Shown piece after piece: positions 43,595-57,511 of a DNA stretch of 64,000 nt (the stretch's first letter is position 1; each line of letters opens with the position of its first letter). The DNA is from Oscarella lobularis (Eukaryota > Porifera > Homoscleromorpha > Homosclerophorida > Oscarellidae), in the NCBI RefSeq assembly GCF_947507565.1, contig NC_089175.1, positions 3,647,733 to 3,711,732 of the forward strand, in the 5' to 3' direction. The notes beneath the pieces were generated by a model. That model ran no database searches. It saw only the letters and a program-made list of their open reading frames with translations, and was not told the origin of the DNA. The position numbers and the translations under genes are program-made.

Positions 43595-46500
43595 ATGCTC
43601 GGAAACAACGCCGTCACTTGCACTTGCAGCGCGCTTTTGCTCGCAGCTCTAACCGCCTCTTACAACGTCGACGTCGCGACGCCCATCATCAAGACGGGCG
43701 CCAAAGGATCGGCGTTTTCGCTCAGCCTCGCACCGTTCAAAAACGATAAAGGCAAAGCATTGTAAGTCTAAACAGGCGGGGACCTAAAAAACATCGCGAA
43801 ACGACAACCTTGGTGCTTAGTCTCATGTACGAGTTTACGCTTTTGGTCGTTTCTTTACCATAATTTGATTTTGCACGATAATGTGCTACTTCCTGCTTTC
43901 CCCCCTACGTAAAACTCTCTAAAAAGCGAACCGAGACTTCCATGAGGTGGGCTTACACTCCTCCTCAAGGACTTCATAGTTTAGGCAGAGTAAAACCTAA
44001 TGCAATATTAGGATTTGTAGACTAACAGCGACCCAGGAGTTCGCGTGTATTTGCGGTGCACGTGATGTCATAATATCCGCTTCCGGGAAGCTAGTCTTGT
44101 GACGTCATGTGCACTCACAGTTCCAAGCACATCTATGGTTCCAAGCATTCGTATTACGTCTAAACGCGGCCGCAAACAGTAAAAAAAAGCCTTTCGACGG
44201 GGGCGTTCTGCGCAATGCGAGTTCGTGCACCCTACGTCACGAACAGGAAACCTGTGCTTTGCATACCAGCTTGTATGTGTGCGTTGGTCGTCCAGCCCAC
44301 GCGCACGCGCTAGCAAGCAACTGAGATGAATACGTAGCATCTATGACGTATGCATGTTCGATTCAATAGTATTCTTGCTGGCGCCCCACTCGCTCAATTC
44401 AATGCTACTCTGACTGGTGGCCTCTTTGCCTGTCCTCTCATTGGAAGCGAAACCAACTGCTATTCAATTGGAAATGAATTCATGAGTACGGCAACCGTTC
44501 TTATAGGTGCATGTGAATCTCAAAAGAATTTACCTATACACGTTATAGATCAAAATTTCAACGTGACAATGGATCGGCAATTATTTGGCCAGTCCTTGAC
44601 TGTTAAGCAGCAGAGTGCGGACTCCGACTCCCAAATCCACGTACAATACAATACAAAAAAGAATATAGATCGCGTGCTTTATGTGGTGGCTTAGGCTTGT
44701 GCCCCGTTGCATCGGCGCTACATTGAAAATCAGAGTTTGCCCGGGGGGGAAGACAAGTACGGAGTAAAGCGAAAGATGCCGACAAGTTATTACCCGGGTG
44801 GCATGTGCGTTCAGCTGAACGGCTCTCTCATCATGAATAAAATTGACGATATGTGCCGTAAGAAAAAGAAGACAATAAATACAGAATTAAGTAAAAAATC
44901 CGTCAATTAATTATATATAGAGATGGCAGACTGGGAGCACAATAATCACTTTATGTGCATGGGAGGAGCGTCGGCTGCCGCAAACAATGACGTCAGTTTT
45001 TTGAAAATATTTTTAACCAGAATTTTGTATGGCTCTTCTTTGTCGCAGTATTTTGTTGTCGGAGCTCCAGGAGCTTTCTTCCAAAGAGGTAAATGTATAG
45101 AGAGATTAGCTATACATTTTTTACATAAACGTCGATTTGCATGTGTACAGGCTCGATTATTTCTTCCACCGAACCGAACGAAGATCGCGTGACCGCTTGG
45201 ACGCGGGGAGAATACGCGAGTGTTCTAAACTATCGCAACTTGAAAGAGCCGCGCAAATTTCCGGACTTGAATTACTATTTGGGCAAGAATCGAAACAGAA
45301 ATTGCAATCAATTGAGACAGGAGTGTCGTTTTTAGGCTACAGCATCGCTATAGATCCCGACAAGCCGGATTCAGATATTCTCGCCGGTAGCCCGTGGGGA
45401 ACGAACTCGGATAGCAGCGTTCTCGCCGGTTCGGCGAAGCTCTTCGAACCTCCTAAACTGGCCAGTATAAAAGATAGACGAACGTTTTATGGAGAACAGG
45501 TAAATCCTATTTATGTGCTTAATTAATATTTCTTGCGTGAGACTCGTTTCTCGGTCGCGTTAGACTGGCGAAGGGTTTGGCTACAGCGTCGCTCTCGTCG
45601 ACCTGACCAACGATAGGTGCCCCTTTCTCAAATTCATTTTTTTTTGAGTTCGCACGCGCACTGACACTTTTCGACGCGCAGCACGGCCGAGTCTATAGTC
45701 GGAGCTCCGTTCAACGCCGGGCCTATGGGTCAGAATCAGGGCGTTGTCTACATTTTCTTCAACTCCAAAGTGAGAGTTTATTATGTATAGGAGATATTGT
45801 GTTATATATATAGCCTGTGATGTCACAAGGCAAGTGGCACAGTTACTCTACTTCCACCCAAACGAATTAACAAGGCAATGTTTGGAACAGCCATCGTCTC
45901 GCCGGGAGATCTAAATAAAGATGGATTCAACGGTTCGGACGATTCATAGCAATTGTAGTACAGTAGTATAGACTAATCGTATTCTAATCAATTAAGATCT
46001 TGTTATTGGGGCCCCCGGCGAAGGCGACGACGGAGTGACGTCCGGAGCTATTTATGTTTATCATGGAGCGCGAGAAAGGGACGGAATCGTACGCAAACTA
46101 CCAAGCCAAGTAAATGCTTTATGGTACACGCATGTGTTCTGAAATTTTATATAATATATACCGGATATTAATTAAGTTTGAGTGTAGACTCTATGTAATT
46201 TTTATAGATTATTCGTGCGCAAGACGAGGGTCGTTTGGTTGGAATTAGATTCTTTGGATATACCGTCGCTCGCGGAGGCGATCTCGATAATAATAGTTAC
46301 AATGGTACATATAGAACAATATTCTCGAATAAAATTTCGTAATTTGATTTCTTCATTGAAGACATATTGATTGGGTCAGTTGAATCAAATAAGGCAATTC
46401 TGCTTCGCGCAAACGCGCTTGTCGTCGTCGAAGCGAAGATCTCGTTTTCGATGGATCCTATAAATCTCCACAAGAAATCCTGCACTGGGAACGACATTAT

Positions 46501-49259
46501 TAACAGCAAAGACAAGGGCAATTACACGTGGTATGTACGTACACACAAACAGAGGATAGATAGAGATAGAGCTGTATATAGTTTCTTCGTTTTAACATCG
46601 GTTAAGTTTTCACCTAAAGTTCAAAGCGAGTCCAACCCTACAACAAAATTTCGTAAGAAGAAAACCGAATTCGAAAAATTAATTAATTAATTAATTAACG
46701 TAGGAATTTCATACATTCTGACGCTCGACGTGAATCACGAACAGGAGCAGCGTCTTTTCTTCGTCAGAACGCACCGAACGAACGTCTCCGGAACGCTCGA
46801 ACTCAAATCGGACAAAGAAGAAATCGTGCGAAGTCACGTCTACGTGACGTCGTCAGTCGTCGATCGATACAACGCGTTTCACTTTCGATTCGACTATCGG
46901 GAGTCCGGCGATGACGTCACGTCGCCGCCGACGCAGGGAAACACTCTGCCTTCATTGAAGCCCGTTATAGAACGAGACGGCACAGAGGACGTTGGCGGGG
47001 AAAATTTGTTTTCGTTGAGTACGGAGGGTTCGGTAGGCCTTGATATGATTATTTTATGTGTGGAGTAGTCTAGGTGAATTTTTCTCAGGTTTCAATTTTG
47101 CGCCAGTGCAAGTCTTCCGTCTGCAAACCGGATCTGCAACTGTCGGCTACGTTGACGCTTTTAGAGTACGTATTTCATTATTGGATAGCTAAAAAATCAA
47201 AGTTTTGGTCTCAGCAATATGAGGGATGTTTCGAAAGATTTTCTTCTTGCCGGAGAAGGATCCTTTCTCAATATCGATTTGATCAATCGCGGCGAAGAGG
47301 CTTACCAAGCCGAGGTTCACATTCTGCTGCCGTACGGAGTCACGTTCATAAATTCGACGACCGTTTACGAGGTAATCAAATAAAGAAATAATTTATTAAT
47401 TATTGGGATTGGATTTTGGTGTTGTAGAATGATGGCGTCGACGTCACGTGCCGATTAGTTGAACATCTCAATGTGAGCCACGTGGGAAGGATTGAAATTG
47501 ATTGCCTCGTGGCGAATCCGCTAAAGAGCAATGAAAAGGCATACCTAAATAATAATAGTAATGGCAGCAATGCAATACTAATTAATTAATCTACAGAAAG
47601 TGTTTCGAGTGAGACTTCAGAATACTTTTAATGGAGACGAAGGAAATCAGTCTATACTTCTCGACGCCACTAGGTAAGCCTTTTTCTTATATACACGCCT
47701 CTGTGAAAGAGAGTGACGTATTTCTTAGTCAGGGAATTGGAGATGACGACAATAGTCTGTCTCTTTATTTTGACGTTAGAGCGCTAAGTATTCTAAACGT
47801 ACCCGGGTAAGGCTATTAGATCTTCGACGAATCTCTGTTCCCAATAATGTGGTTTTGATTTAGGACATTTTTTCACGAAGGCACGAGTTCGAGACTTCGC
47901 TATAGCGCCGTGGCGTCGTCTGCGAACCGGAATCCGCGCACGTTGAACGATCTGGGCTATACGATTACGCATAGATACACAGTAAGCTGTGTAGATGTAT
48001 AACTTCCTGCTACCATAGAGTGACTTGATTAGGTTCGAAATACTGGTCCTTCGACTGTCAGAAATTTGAAATTGACCGTTTGGTGGCCGGTACAAACCAA
48101 AGAGAATCTAGATCTTTTTTACTTGCACAGCTTTGCAGTAAATCGCTATATATAAATTGTTAATTAATTAAATAATTAATTACCATCTTACTCAAGATTC
48201 CTGGAGACCAAGATAACTATAAATGTGACGCGGAAAAATACGTGGACAAATGTGGCTATGTTGTAAGGCCTAATAGAACGTTCCTAGTTTTTGAATAAAC
48301 GATTTATTATCTATAGAACAAATTGCCAGAGAGTGAAGCCGGATGTCGAGCGAATTACGAACCCGTATTTGAATAAATTTAAAAAATTATTGTTTTACTA
48401 CGACTCGTTGTTTAGATAACCGAGACTCCTCCCAGCGAATGCGAAGACTTTCACTGCATTCCCATTCGCTGCAAAATAAATAGAACCCTGGTCCGGAGAG
48501 CGTCATTGCAGATCATTCTAAATGCAACGGTTGTGGCGAAAACGTTGGAAAAGAAGGTAAGTGTTTTTTTTTTCTATTCTATTATTTATGATGGAATGCG
48601 ACGGCAACGTTTTGGTAGTTTTCGAAATCGGCTCCTGAGGCCTTTTCCGTTCTTCAAGTTGAAATATATAAACCTTACTTTGCAGAGCCAACCAAGTTCT
48701 CTTCTTCGGTATAAAAAATTCAGTAGGAAGATTTGCTGATTAAACGTTTTTCTTTTTTGAAGATACTCAGTCGCCTCGAACCTATAGTCGTCCAAGAGTG
48801 TTTTCCCGCTTGGATTATAATTGCAAGCATATTTGGTGGCTTCCTAATACTGGCCATTATTATTCTCATTCTCTATATGGTTAGATTATATATAATATTT
48901 ATCCCTGTTTCCATCCTTTCTCGGTATACTGCATGCTTTAGTGTGGATTTTTCAGAGAGAAGAAAGAAGGTCGATACGCTGTTCGACAGACCAAGCGCAA
49001 GCCAGCTCCAGCTATTGCCATGACCGTTGTGCCAAGTGATTCAGGAGAGCTTGCTAAGGAGACACACTGGACGGCTAAATCAATAAGCGATACTGATACT
49101 GATAGTTACGAGATCAAAGAGGCATCACTTGAGATAGAAATTGTCGAGACGAAAACCGTTGATAAGATAGAAATCGTTGAAACGAGAACCGCTGATAAGA
49201 TAGAAATTGTTGAAACAAAAACCGTTGATACGAAAGCCTGTCTAACCACAACGGTTTAG
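43595..49259 (+). CDS. Integrin alpha chain, paralogue 1
   Basis: Start 43595 with signal peptide (MLGNNAVTCTCSALLLAALT), stop 49257-49259, over 20 short exons. FG-GAP propeller repeats: ILAGAPLAQFN, then CAPLHRRYIE and YFVVGAPGAFFQRG, GYSIAIDPDKPDSDILAGS, SIVGAPFNAGPMGQNQG, DLNKDGFND/LVIGAPGEG and DLDNNSYND/ILIGSVES, the last two with Ca-binding loops. No inserted I domain is seen. Thigh and calf beta-sandwich regions follow (for example KSSVCKPDLQLSATLTL), then the helix PAWIIIASIFGGFLILAIII. The juxtamembrane motif is CGFFREKK, a variant of GFFKR. The tail includes an 11-residue unit (IEIVETKTVDK) three times. Known role: heterodimerises with a beta chain for matrix or cell adhesion. Confidence 0.92.
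43762..44370. other. Long first intron of integrin alpha 1
   Basis: About 600 bases between the signal-peptide exon and the first propeller exon, unusually long for this window. Small ORFs inside (44109-44324 plus, 44068-44340 minus) show no family resemblance. Confidence 0.55.
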
Positions 49260-49502
49260 ATCAGAATTTTCAAGACAAGGCTGCTTTTTTTCCTGTTCAA
49301 TTGTTTACACTTTTTCAATAAGAGAATTTTTGATTTGAAATATAAAATCTGAGCACGTGGTCGAAGTAAATTTTGACGTCTTTTTATTAGCGTACGCTAC
49401 AGACTCCCACAAAGGACAAAACAAACGAACGACTCCTACACTCTCCTACGCCATTGGCGTTCCAATCCTACGCGGTAAACTCCCGTCGAACGTAGATTCA
49501 CG

Positions 49503-52500
49503 ATGTCCGCAGACAATGCTTTTGCGCTCGTTTGCAGCGTTCTTAGTCTCGCGACGCTTGCCTTCGCCTACAACGTCGACGTTTCGGCTCCCGTCATCAA
49601 GACGGGCGACAGGGGAAGCGCCTTCTCCCTCAGTCTCGCTCCGTTCAAAAAGGAGAATGGCGACGCATTGTAAGTGCGGAGAGGGCGAAGGAAAACGGGC
49701 ACCAAAAAACATGCACGAGACCGTTTGTTTCTTACTGCACTTGTACGGTAGCCTCTACAGGAAGTAGGGCGTTCTCTTCGCTCCTTTCCACTCAATCGCG
49801 GCCTATACTATGCCCCTTTCTCCGTTTTTTTTGTACGCCAAGACCGTAAGAAGCCCACAAACGCATTGTAGAGGAACAATGGGCGACGAACTACACACAT
49901 GTACCAAACGGCGACGCCTACGCGTGACAAAACACCTGTCCCTCGTAGGGGCCCTCTCGCCAGCGCAGTACATAAAGACTCGGTGTTCGAAGGGTCCTAG
50001 ATCGAAAGAATGCTAGCGTATAGACGCGTAGGATCTCTGCGGCATATACATATAGATTAGGTAAGGCCATGCCCACGCGTTTTTCCTTACTCAGTTCAAT
50101 TAGAAGGCTCTATTATTATTATTCACTTTTTTTTGAATGATTGTGTAGTATCATTGTCGGTGCCCCGTTGGCTCAGTCTTCCACTATAACCAATGCTTCT
50201 CTGACTGGCGCGCTTTTTGCCTGTCCTCTAATCGGAGCCCAAGACAATTGCTTCGAAATTGGAAACGAGTTCATGGGTATGGGTATATATATCATTTATG
50301 ACCCCCGGGCGCTCTCGCGAGTTCACCCACGATGCCGCGCAGATAATTCGCTTGGACTGGTATATACTCGCCAATTGCTCGGCCAGTCGCTCGCCGTCAG
50401 TCAACTGAATTCCGACTCAAAATCTCGAATATACGTAAAGAATGGACTCTACTAATAAAGAATTTCTCGTTCTACGTCGTTTTACGTAGTCCTGCGCGCC
50501 GTTGCATCGGACCTACAATAGGGCTCCAACGCCGATTCTGCCGCCGAGTTTTTATCCGTCTGGCAAGTGTATCGAACTGAACGGATCTCTTCTCGTGGAT
50601 CGAACGAAAGACATGTGCCGTAAGTGGGGAAAGAATGTGTATGACGTCACTTCCGTTTGAAATAATTAATTAATAATAGAGAAGGTGGGTTGGTCTAAAA
50701 ATGAACATTTTTTGTGTATGGGAGGAATGTCAGCGGCAGCGAATCACAATGTATTTATTTAATATTAAAAATTAATGACGTGGACAAATTTTATTCTATC
50801 AATTAGCACTTTGTTGTCGGAGCGACGGGAGCTTTTAGTGAGAGAGGTACTTTGTACACGTGTATAGCCGACTCAATTCTCTATCTATTTATTTATTTAT
50901 TTATTTGTTTAGGATCATTTATGTCGCTCTCTGAGCCTGACGAATTGAATCTGATCCCATGGACGCTCGGGAGTTACGCGGGCATTCAAAGTTACAGGGC
51001 AAACAACTACAAAATTCCGGACTTGAGCTACTATTTGGGTAAGAAAGGCAATGCATTCGTACAAGACCCACACTCTGAACGTTGTACATCTTTCCCCCCA
51101 AGGCTTCAGCATTGCTATGGAACCGGATAAAGATACTCCGGGTACAAATCCCCCCCCCCCCCCCCCCCCCAAAAAAGAAAATAGCTTGGAATTATATTGT
51201 ACGCATTCTAGTTATTCTCGTTGGCAGTCCTCGCGGAACAGACATGAGCGGTCCGGACTCTAGTAGCATTATGGCCGGTTCGGTGGCACTCTTCGACATC
51301 GGACGGACTCAAATGAAGCAAAAAAGACAATTCTACGGCCAACAGGTAAAATCGAGTCTATATGGCGGCATTATTATCTTCACCTCGCTCTTAGATGAAC
51401 GAAGCGTTTGGATACAGCGTTGCACTCGTCGATACGACTGACGACGGGTACTCTTCGAGAAATTTAACGCCGTATATGGGACTGATAAAATGCATTCTGT
51501 AGCACTGCCGAGTCGATAGTCGGCGCTCCTTTCAACGCCGAGCCCTTGCATCACAATCAAGGCGCAGTCTATTTCTTCATGAACTCCAAAGTCAGATTTT
51601 TTTTCATAGCGTAGTTCGCTCTGTTCACGGCGTTTTTCTCAGGCGCCGGCCATCAAATTGGTCCCGGCGAAGCGAGCCAACGACGCGTTGTTCGGCGCGG
51701 CAGTCGCATCTTCCGGGGACATAAATAAGGACGGATTCAACGGTACACTAATAAGACACAGCTGTAAAGTATGACCTAACGTCCTTAGATCTCGTTGTCG
51801 GAGCTCCCGGCGAGGGAGACGACGGTACGACGTCGGGGGCCATATACATTTATCACGGAGCGAGGAAGAAGAACGGCGGTATTCACAGAGAGCCAACTCA
51901 AGTATAAAGAGGGCTCTAGTCGCTCCGAATAGTCTATATACAGTAGTATTTCGTATATAGATTATTCGCGCACGAGATCATGCCACGCTCTTTGGTATAC
52001 GATTCTTCGGTTTTACTGTCACTCACGGAAGCGATCTCGATAGCAATAAATACGAAGGTACTCTATAAGAAGAGTTTTGATTCTCAACATTCGGTGTCTT
52101 CGTCGAAAGACATACTGGTTGGTTCGTTCGAATCGAACAAAGCCATTCTGTTGCGTTCGCACACCTTAGTCGTCATAAACGTCAAGACGACGTTTTCGTT
52201 CGATCCCATCGATCTGGACGTGAAAGATTGCACGAACGACGACGTACTCGACAATCCGACGAGCGCGCAGAAACAAACCTACGCATGGTAAAAAATTCAA
52301 GATATATATACATATATATCATATGATGTATTGACAGTTTTTTCATCTCGACTTTAATCACCTTCTCCTCTAAAAACCAAACCGATTTGACTCCTCTAAA
52401 ACTGCGTAAGACGTGCAATAACTAAAGAGACTCTTCTTTTAATTCAATCGCAGGTCTTGCGTACAATCTGACCCTCGACGTCGATCACGAAGAGGAGCAG

Positions 52501-54908
52501 CGTCTTTTCTTCGTCAAAACGCACGCGACGACGACCTCCGGAACGATTCTGCTCGAAAAGAATCGAGAGGGAATCGCCAAATATCTCGTCTACGTCACGC
52601 CGTTCATTATCGAGCGGCGACTTCCGTTTCGCTTTCGATTCGTCTATCACGAAACAAACGAATTTGAATCCCCGGCGCTGAAGCCGACTCTGCGTCCGTT
52701 GAGTCCCGTTATAGAACGAGAGGAAGAGTTAAACGAGCGTCTATTGTCTCCTTTGAGTGCCGAAAGCAAGGCGAGTGGCGAAAGTATTGAGAACCTTGTG
52801 CATGAGTATTTGTTAGCTTTCGATTGTTTCACACTGTAACTTCACGGCGGAATTAGGCGCTTGCTTGACGGATCTGCAACCAACAGTCAATTTGACGTTT
52901 ATAAAGTAAAGTAGTGACTGTATCTTTCCACTAGAGAAAGTTGCTAGTCTCTTATCTATAGCAACGTTGTTGATATTCCAAAAGACGTCAATTTTCTTTT
53001 GGCGGGCGAAGGGCCTCTTCTCGTCCTAAGCATCAACGTGACCAATCGCGGCGAGGAGGCTCACCGAGCCAGGATAATACTTCATCTGCCTCCTGGGGTG
53101 ACGTACAAGAACTCGACCACCGTCTACAAGGTTGTTAATACAGTCCAAAGTAGGAAGTCTTTTTTTGTATTGTTTATGTAGGAAGATGATGATGACGTTT
53201 CTTGTCAATATCGGTTCGATTACGACGTGAATCATGTCGGCGCTACGGAATTAGATTGCACTGTGGCCAATCCGCTGAAAAGAGATCAGAAGGTTATTTC
53301 AATGCGTTTTACGTTTATTTATTTTTTTGAGACTAATGATGAATGTGCAGAAAGTGTTTTTGGCGAGATTTCAAAACACGTTGATTGGAAATGAAGGAAA
53401 CGTGTCAATACTTCTGAATGCATCAAGGTAATATATATAACTTATTGATTTTTACCGTTTGGTTCTATTTTCTACTAGTGATGGAATTGAGGTCTTCCCA
53501 AAAGGCGCAGATAATAATTTTGCCATCAATTTTGCTGTCAGATCAATAGCAAATCTGCGATTACTTGGGTAAACGTTGGAGATTAATAATGGAACTTGCC
53601 TAACACCGTTTTATCTCAGAACGTTTTTTCAAAACAACAAAATGTCGAAACTTCGCTACAAAGTCAGGGGAGCCAATCAGAAACCCAGAACACTGAACGA
53701 TTTGGGCGAAAAAATCACGCACAGATACGCAGTAAGAAGCGCTCAGTCAATCTTTGGTGACGTCAATATCACTAATTATTTCAGATTCGAAATCTTGGTC
53801 CTTCTTCTACAAGCAATTTGAAAGTGACAATCTGGTGGCCAGTACAGACGCAGGAGAAGCTCGATCTCTTTTATTTGCACGGCTTTGCGGTACAGAGATA
53901 GCTATAATATACACGTCATATCTATATATGTGTGCGTGTAAAGATTCCCGGTTACGAAGAAAACTACAAATGCGACGCTCATAAATACATGGACAGATGT
54001 GGCTATGTGGTAAGGGCCAGGCCGAATAGGAAGTCCACAACAGTTTATTTATTTATATTTTTAGCGTGGTCTACCAAAAAGTCAAGCTGGGTGTCAAGCT
54101 GTTTACGAAGAAACCGTATTATACGCTATTTTTTATTTAGTGTAGACGGAAAGTAATATATCTCTAGATAATTGACAAGCCGCCTCCGGAATGTGACGGC
54201 TTCTTCTGCATTCCCATTCGCTGTGAAATCAATAGGACTCTCTCTCGGAGAGAAGGACTGCAGATCATCATAAACGCAACGGCTGTAGCGAAGACATTGC
54301 AGCAAAACGTACGTTATCACATGTTCATAAAATCGTATCTTATTGTTTGATTTATTTATTTATAGTTTTCTCGATCGGCTCCTTTTGCCTCGTCTGTTCT
54401 TCAAGTCGAACTGCACGGGGACTACTTTGTGACAGCAACTAAATTTTCGACCTCGGTAAACGAGAGGAAGAGTTTGAGATGTATATAATCTCGCCTTTTT
54501 TATTAATAGATATATAGTCGTCTTGAACCTCAACCGCTGGAAATCGCCGTAGAATGCGTTCCCTTTTGGATTATTGTGGCCAGTGCAATAGGCGGTCTCC
54601 TCATTATGGCTATAATTATTTTCATTTTCTATATGGTTGACTCTGATTTTTCCTAATTAATTTGCTTATATTTATTTTTTTTCTAGTGCGGATTTTTTAA
54701 GAGGAAGACTAAGGGCGCATATAAGACAGCTACTCCCAAGTCCGTTTCTCTTGGATCTGGAGAGATTGCCAAGGAATCCGAATTTGTGACAAAATCAAAA
54801 AGCTTTGAGATGGAAACCGTCGACAAAAGGTCTTGGTACCTAGAAGAAGATGAGAGGAAAAGAGTCGACAAAAGGCCTCACGACTTAGATGAAAATGACG
54901 ATCTCTGA
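49503..54908 (+). CDS. Integrin alpha chain, paralogue 2
   Basis: Tandem paralogue starting 243 bases after the first. Signal peptide MSADNAFALVCSVLSLATLA, then YNVDVSAPVIKTG in place of YNVDVATPIIKTG. The propeller shows IIVGAPLAQSS, HFVVGATGAFSERG, ILVGSPRGTDMSG, SIVGAPFNAEPL, DINKDGFND/LVVGAPGEG and ILVGSFES. The helix is PFWIIVASAIGGLLIMAIII, followed by the canonical CGFFKRK motif and a tail that lacks the 11-residue repeat and ends DLDENDDL. The exon plan matches paralogue 1 closely, so the pair arose by tandem duplication long ago, much earlier than the LEO1 duplication. A 21-base poly-C tract lies in an intron at 51150-51170. Confidence 0.92.
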
Positions 54909-55176
54909 TAAATGTTTTTAGAGCATTTTGCTTTTTCACCTGGAAATGTTCGTGGCAAATTAAAAAAATACTTGCACATTTAGAGAGAAAGAACCGTCTG
55001 TTTCATCCTTGGTACAGCACGTGTGATGCCTATTAGCACGGATACTAAAAATTAGGCATAGTAGACTCCTCCCCCCCAATGCACGCGTCACGATCACGAG
55101 TCGTCCCACTCCCACGGAACCAGGCCGTAACAGGCGAACGGCGACCCTTGCGGACAAGCATCCTGTCCTCGAGAGA
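54909..55176. promoter_or_regulatory. Integrin 2 3' flank and upstream region of the next receptor
   Basis: Short intergenic region. No gene is seen. Confidence 0.4.
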
Positions 55177-57240
55177 ATGATCAACCGGCAGCAAGTGCGA
55201 ATCGGCGTCGTTTTCGCCCTCCTTTTCGCTGCATCCCGTCAAGGCAAGTCCACGGCGCGAGAACGAACGCGCGCGAGAGAAAAAACTATTCGTCGTCGTT
55301 TCTCGCTCGCAGTCGCCGTCGCACACGACGATGACGACAGTCAAAAGGACTGGCATTCCGACTGGCAATCCGACACGCGCATCAAACTCCTCAAAGACGA
55401 AAACGTCGACCTGCCGTGCGACCATTCTCACATATTGGAAGTGAACGGGATCACGATCGCGCCGCAACAAAGCCGCCCAGGCTACAGGCTTTCGAACCGA
55501 GGCTTGGCGTTCACCGCGCGACAAAGCATGAACGGAACGACGTTGAACTGCTACAAGCCGGGCCAAAGCGGCCCGAGTTCGAAACAAAAATCGATGGTCG
55601 TCGTGGAAATTGTTGGTTAGTCGTGTGGGCGCGGTTGTTTTGTCGTGTACACGTTCGCCTTTTTTTGTCCAAAGAGGCTCCAACTCCAAAGTACACGTAG
55701 ATCTGGCCCTTTCTTTATAAACATTTATGAAGGCTTCCCCCCCCCCCCCCCCCCCCCTACTGTTGCATTTACGATGGAACCTATTTATATTTTATAGATA
55801 AATAATAGATTATTTGTATGTAGACTACGTGAACTTTCGTTGTTGCCGTTTTCTAGATTGCGTTGCACGATTCTTTTTGAAGTCGTTCGATCGCAATACG
55901 GTCAAGATCGATTTCTCGTCGAGCGCTTGCTCGAATTCAATTAAAATCGTCAGATTCAAATTGGAGTTCGACAGCGCGAACGAATATCGTCGCTTGACGT
56001 TTGATAATTCTCCTTCGGAACGATTCAGACTCGTTTCTGGTCTTTCGCCCAATACAATGTTCGCCGTCAAATTGACAATTGAAACGGCCAATGATATGTT
56101 TACGTCAAACCTACGCAATGTCAAAACGAAGCCCAAAGGTACGTCACGGAGCTCGAGAAAGAAACGAAACTATATCATATAGCAGTGAAATATTAATTAT
56201 TTGGGGGGGGGGGGGTCTGATGTGTATTAATTGTTGTGTACTTGTATGCTGTTGAGCTTAGGGGGTTTTTCTCTATTCTTAGGCTTTCCTTCGATGCCTC
56301 GCTTATTTCGCCTGAGGCCAAAGAAACGACATCGGCAGAGAACAGGTGCACCTGAAACGACCGACAGACCTTACAAATCTCCCTACGAGTTCGGCTTGGA
56401 CGTGGCCTTTTCCTTGTGCGACGTCCAGTACGTTCACAAATACGTCTTCGAAGTGTCCATGTGGGAGAATTTCACGTCGATCATCTTCAATTTCACCGCC
56501 CCCAACTCGACGCAGGACGTCACGTGGTGGGACTCGCCGCAGGACGGCGGCACCGGCGACAGTCTCGCGGAAAACGGAACGTACTACGTGCGAGTGAAGG
56601 CGGTTGGAACCGAGGGCGAGAGTCTGTATAGCGCAGCATCAGAAGTTCAACTCACAGGTAAAAAGAGACACAGATCTCTTTGTATGCAAGACTGCATGGA
56701 TTTTTAGCTGATGTTACGTCTACCGAGCCTCCTGGAACAGCCCTCAATGGTGAACATTTTTTTTGTACTCTATGATTTGAAGTCTAATGGTTTGCACTTT
56801 TAGCTGCATCTACCTCCGCTCCTGGCAATAATAATCTACTGTTTTCCACTATTATCCTGGCTGTGCTGTTCGTTGTGTCGGGCGCCGTGGCTCTGTATCT
56901 GATTCTTTACTTGAGATAGTACGTTGCTGCATTAAATTTAATTAAAGTAATAAATAGCTCGTTTTTAATAAATAGCTCGAAGTAATACTAATAATCAATG
57001 GTCTGGTTAATTAATTATTTTCTTTTTTTTAGTCGGAAGCAGCAAGCTCGTATGATGGAGTCCCATGATACGGAATTGAAGAAAATCGACTTGATGAAAA
57101 TCGACGCGGCAAAGAAGGACGAAGAGAAAGAGAAGAGGGCAAAGAAGACGAGAAGACGGGTGTCTGACGTCGATGCTGACGTCATGCAGAAAACAGTCGA
57201 GACAAAGCAGGAAGCAACTTCCGCCAAGATGAATGAATGA
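55177..57240 (+). CDS. Ig/FN3 single-pass receptor with charged tail (R1)
   Basis: Start 55177 with signal peptide MINRQQVRIGVVFALLFAAS. The first intron (55244-55312) has GC-AG ends (donor GCAAGTCC). Exon 55313-55615 encodes an Ig-like unit (NVDLPCDHS ... TLNCYKPG). Two FN3-like modules follow: one around 55857-56140 (VKIDFSS ... VSGLSPNTMFAVKLTIE), one around 56282-56660 (IIFNFTAPNS ... NGTYYVRVKAVGTEGESLYS). The helix is LLFSTIILAVLFVVSGAVAL near 56840-56900. The last exon encodes a Lys/Glu-rich tail (KKDEEKEKRAKKTRRR) with no tyrosine and stops at 57240. Introns contain a 21-base poly-C (55737-55757) and a 13-base poly-G. Some joins between 55615 and 56290 are tentative. Confidence 0.75.
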
Positions 57241-57511
57241 ATGAGTGTGTGGATTAATTAGTCAGTGAACACTTAGACTTAGTAGACTGCAATTGCGTGT
57301 ACATAGGACAGAAATCTTTGATGATTTATAGTTGCAAGAGGCAAGGGCAAGCCGGCTTCTGCTATCACTGTATTTTGACTTTAAAATGTTTTGGAAAAAT
57401 TTAGTAGAACAGTGGGGGCATTTTCTTGCTGCAATCTTGATTATATGGCGTCTAATAATGAAAGCAGTTTTGTTGACATACGGGGCTCGCTTAATATCAA
57501 CATTTTTGGAA
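57241..57511. other. Intergenic between R1 and R2
   Basis: An open frame runs from 57332 into the next signal-peptide exon, but the ATG at 57512 gives the better signal peptide. Nothing else is recognised. Confidence 0.35.

Noticed and set aside
57332-57511. Upstream extension of R2's first exon
   Set aside because: An in-frame extension gives an internal hydrophobic stretch rather than a normal signal peptide. The ATG at 57512 gives a clean signal peptide.
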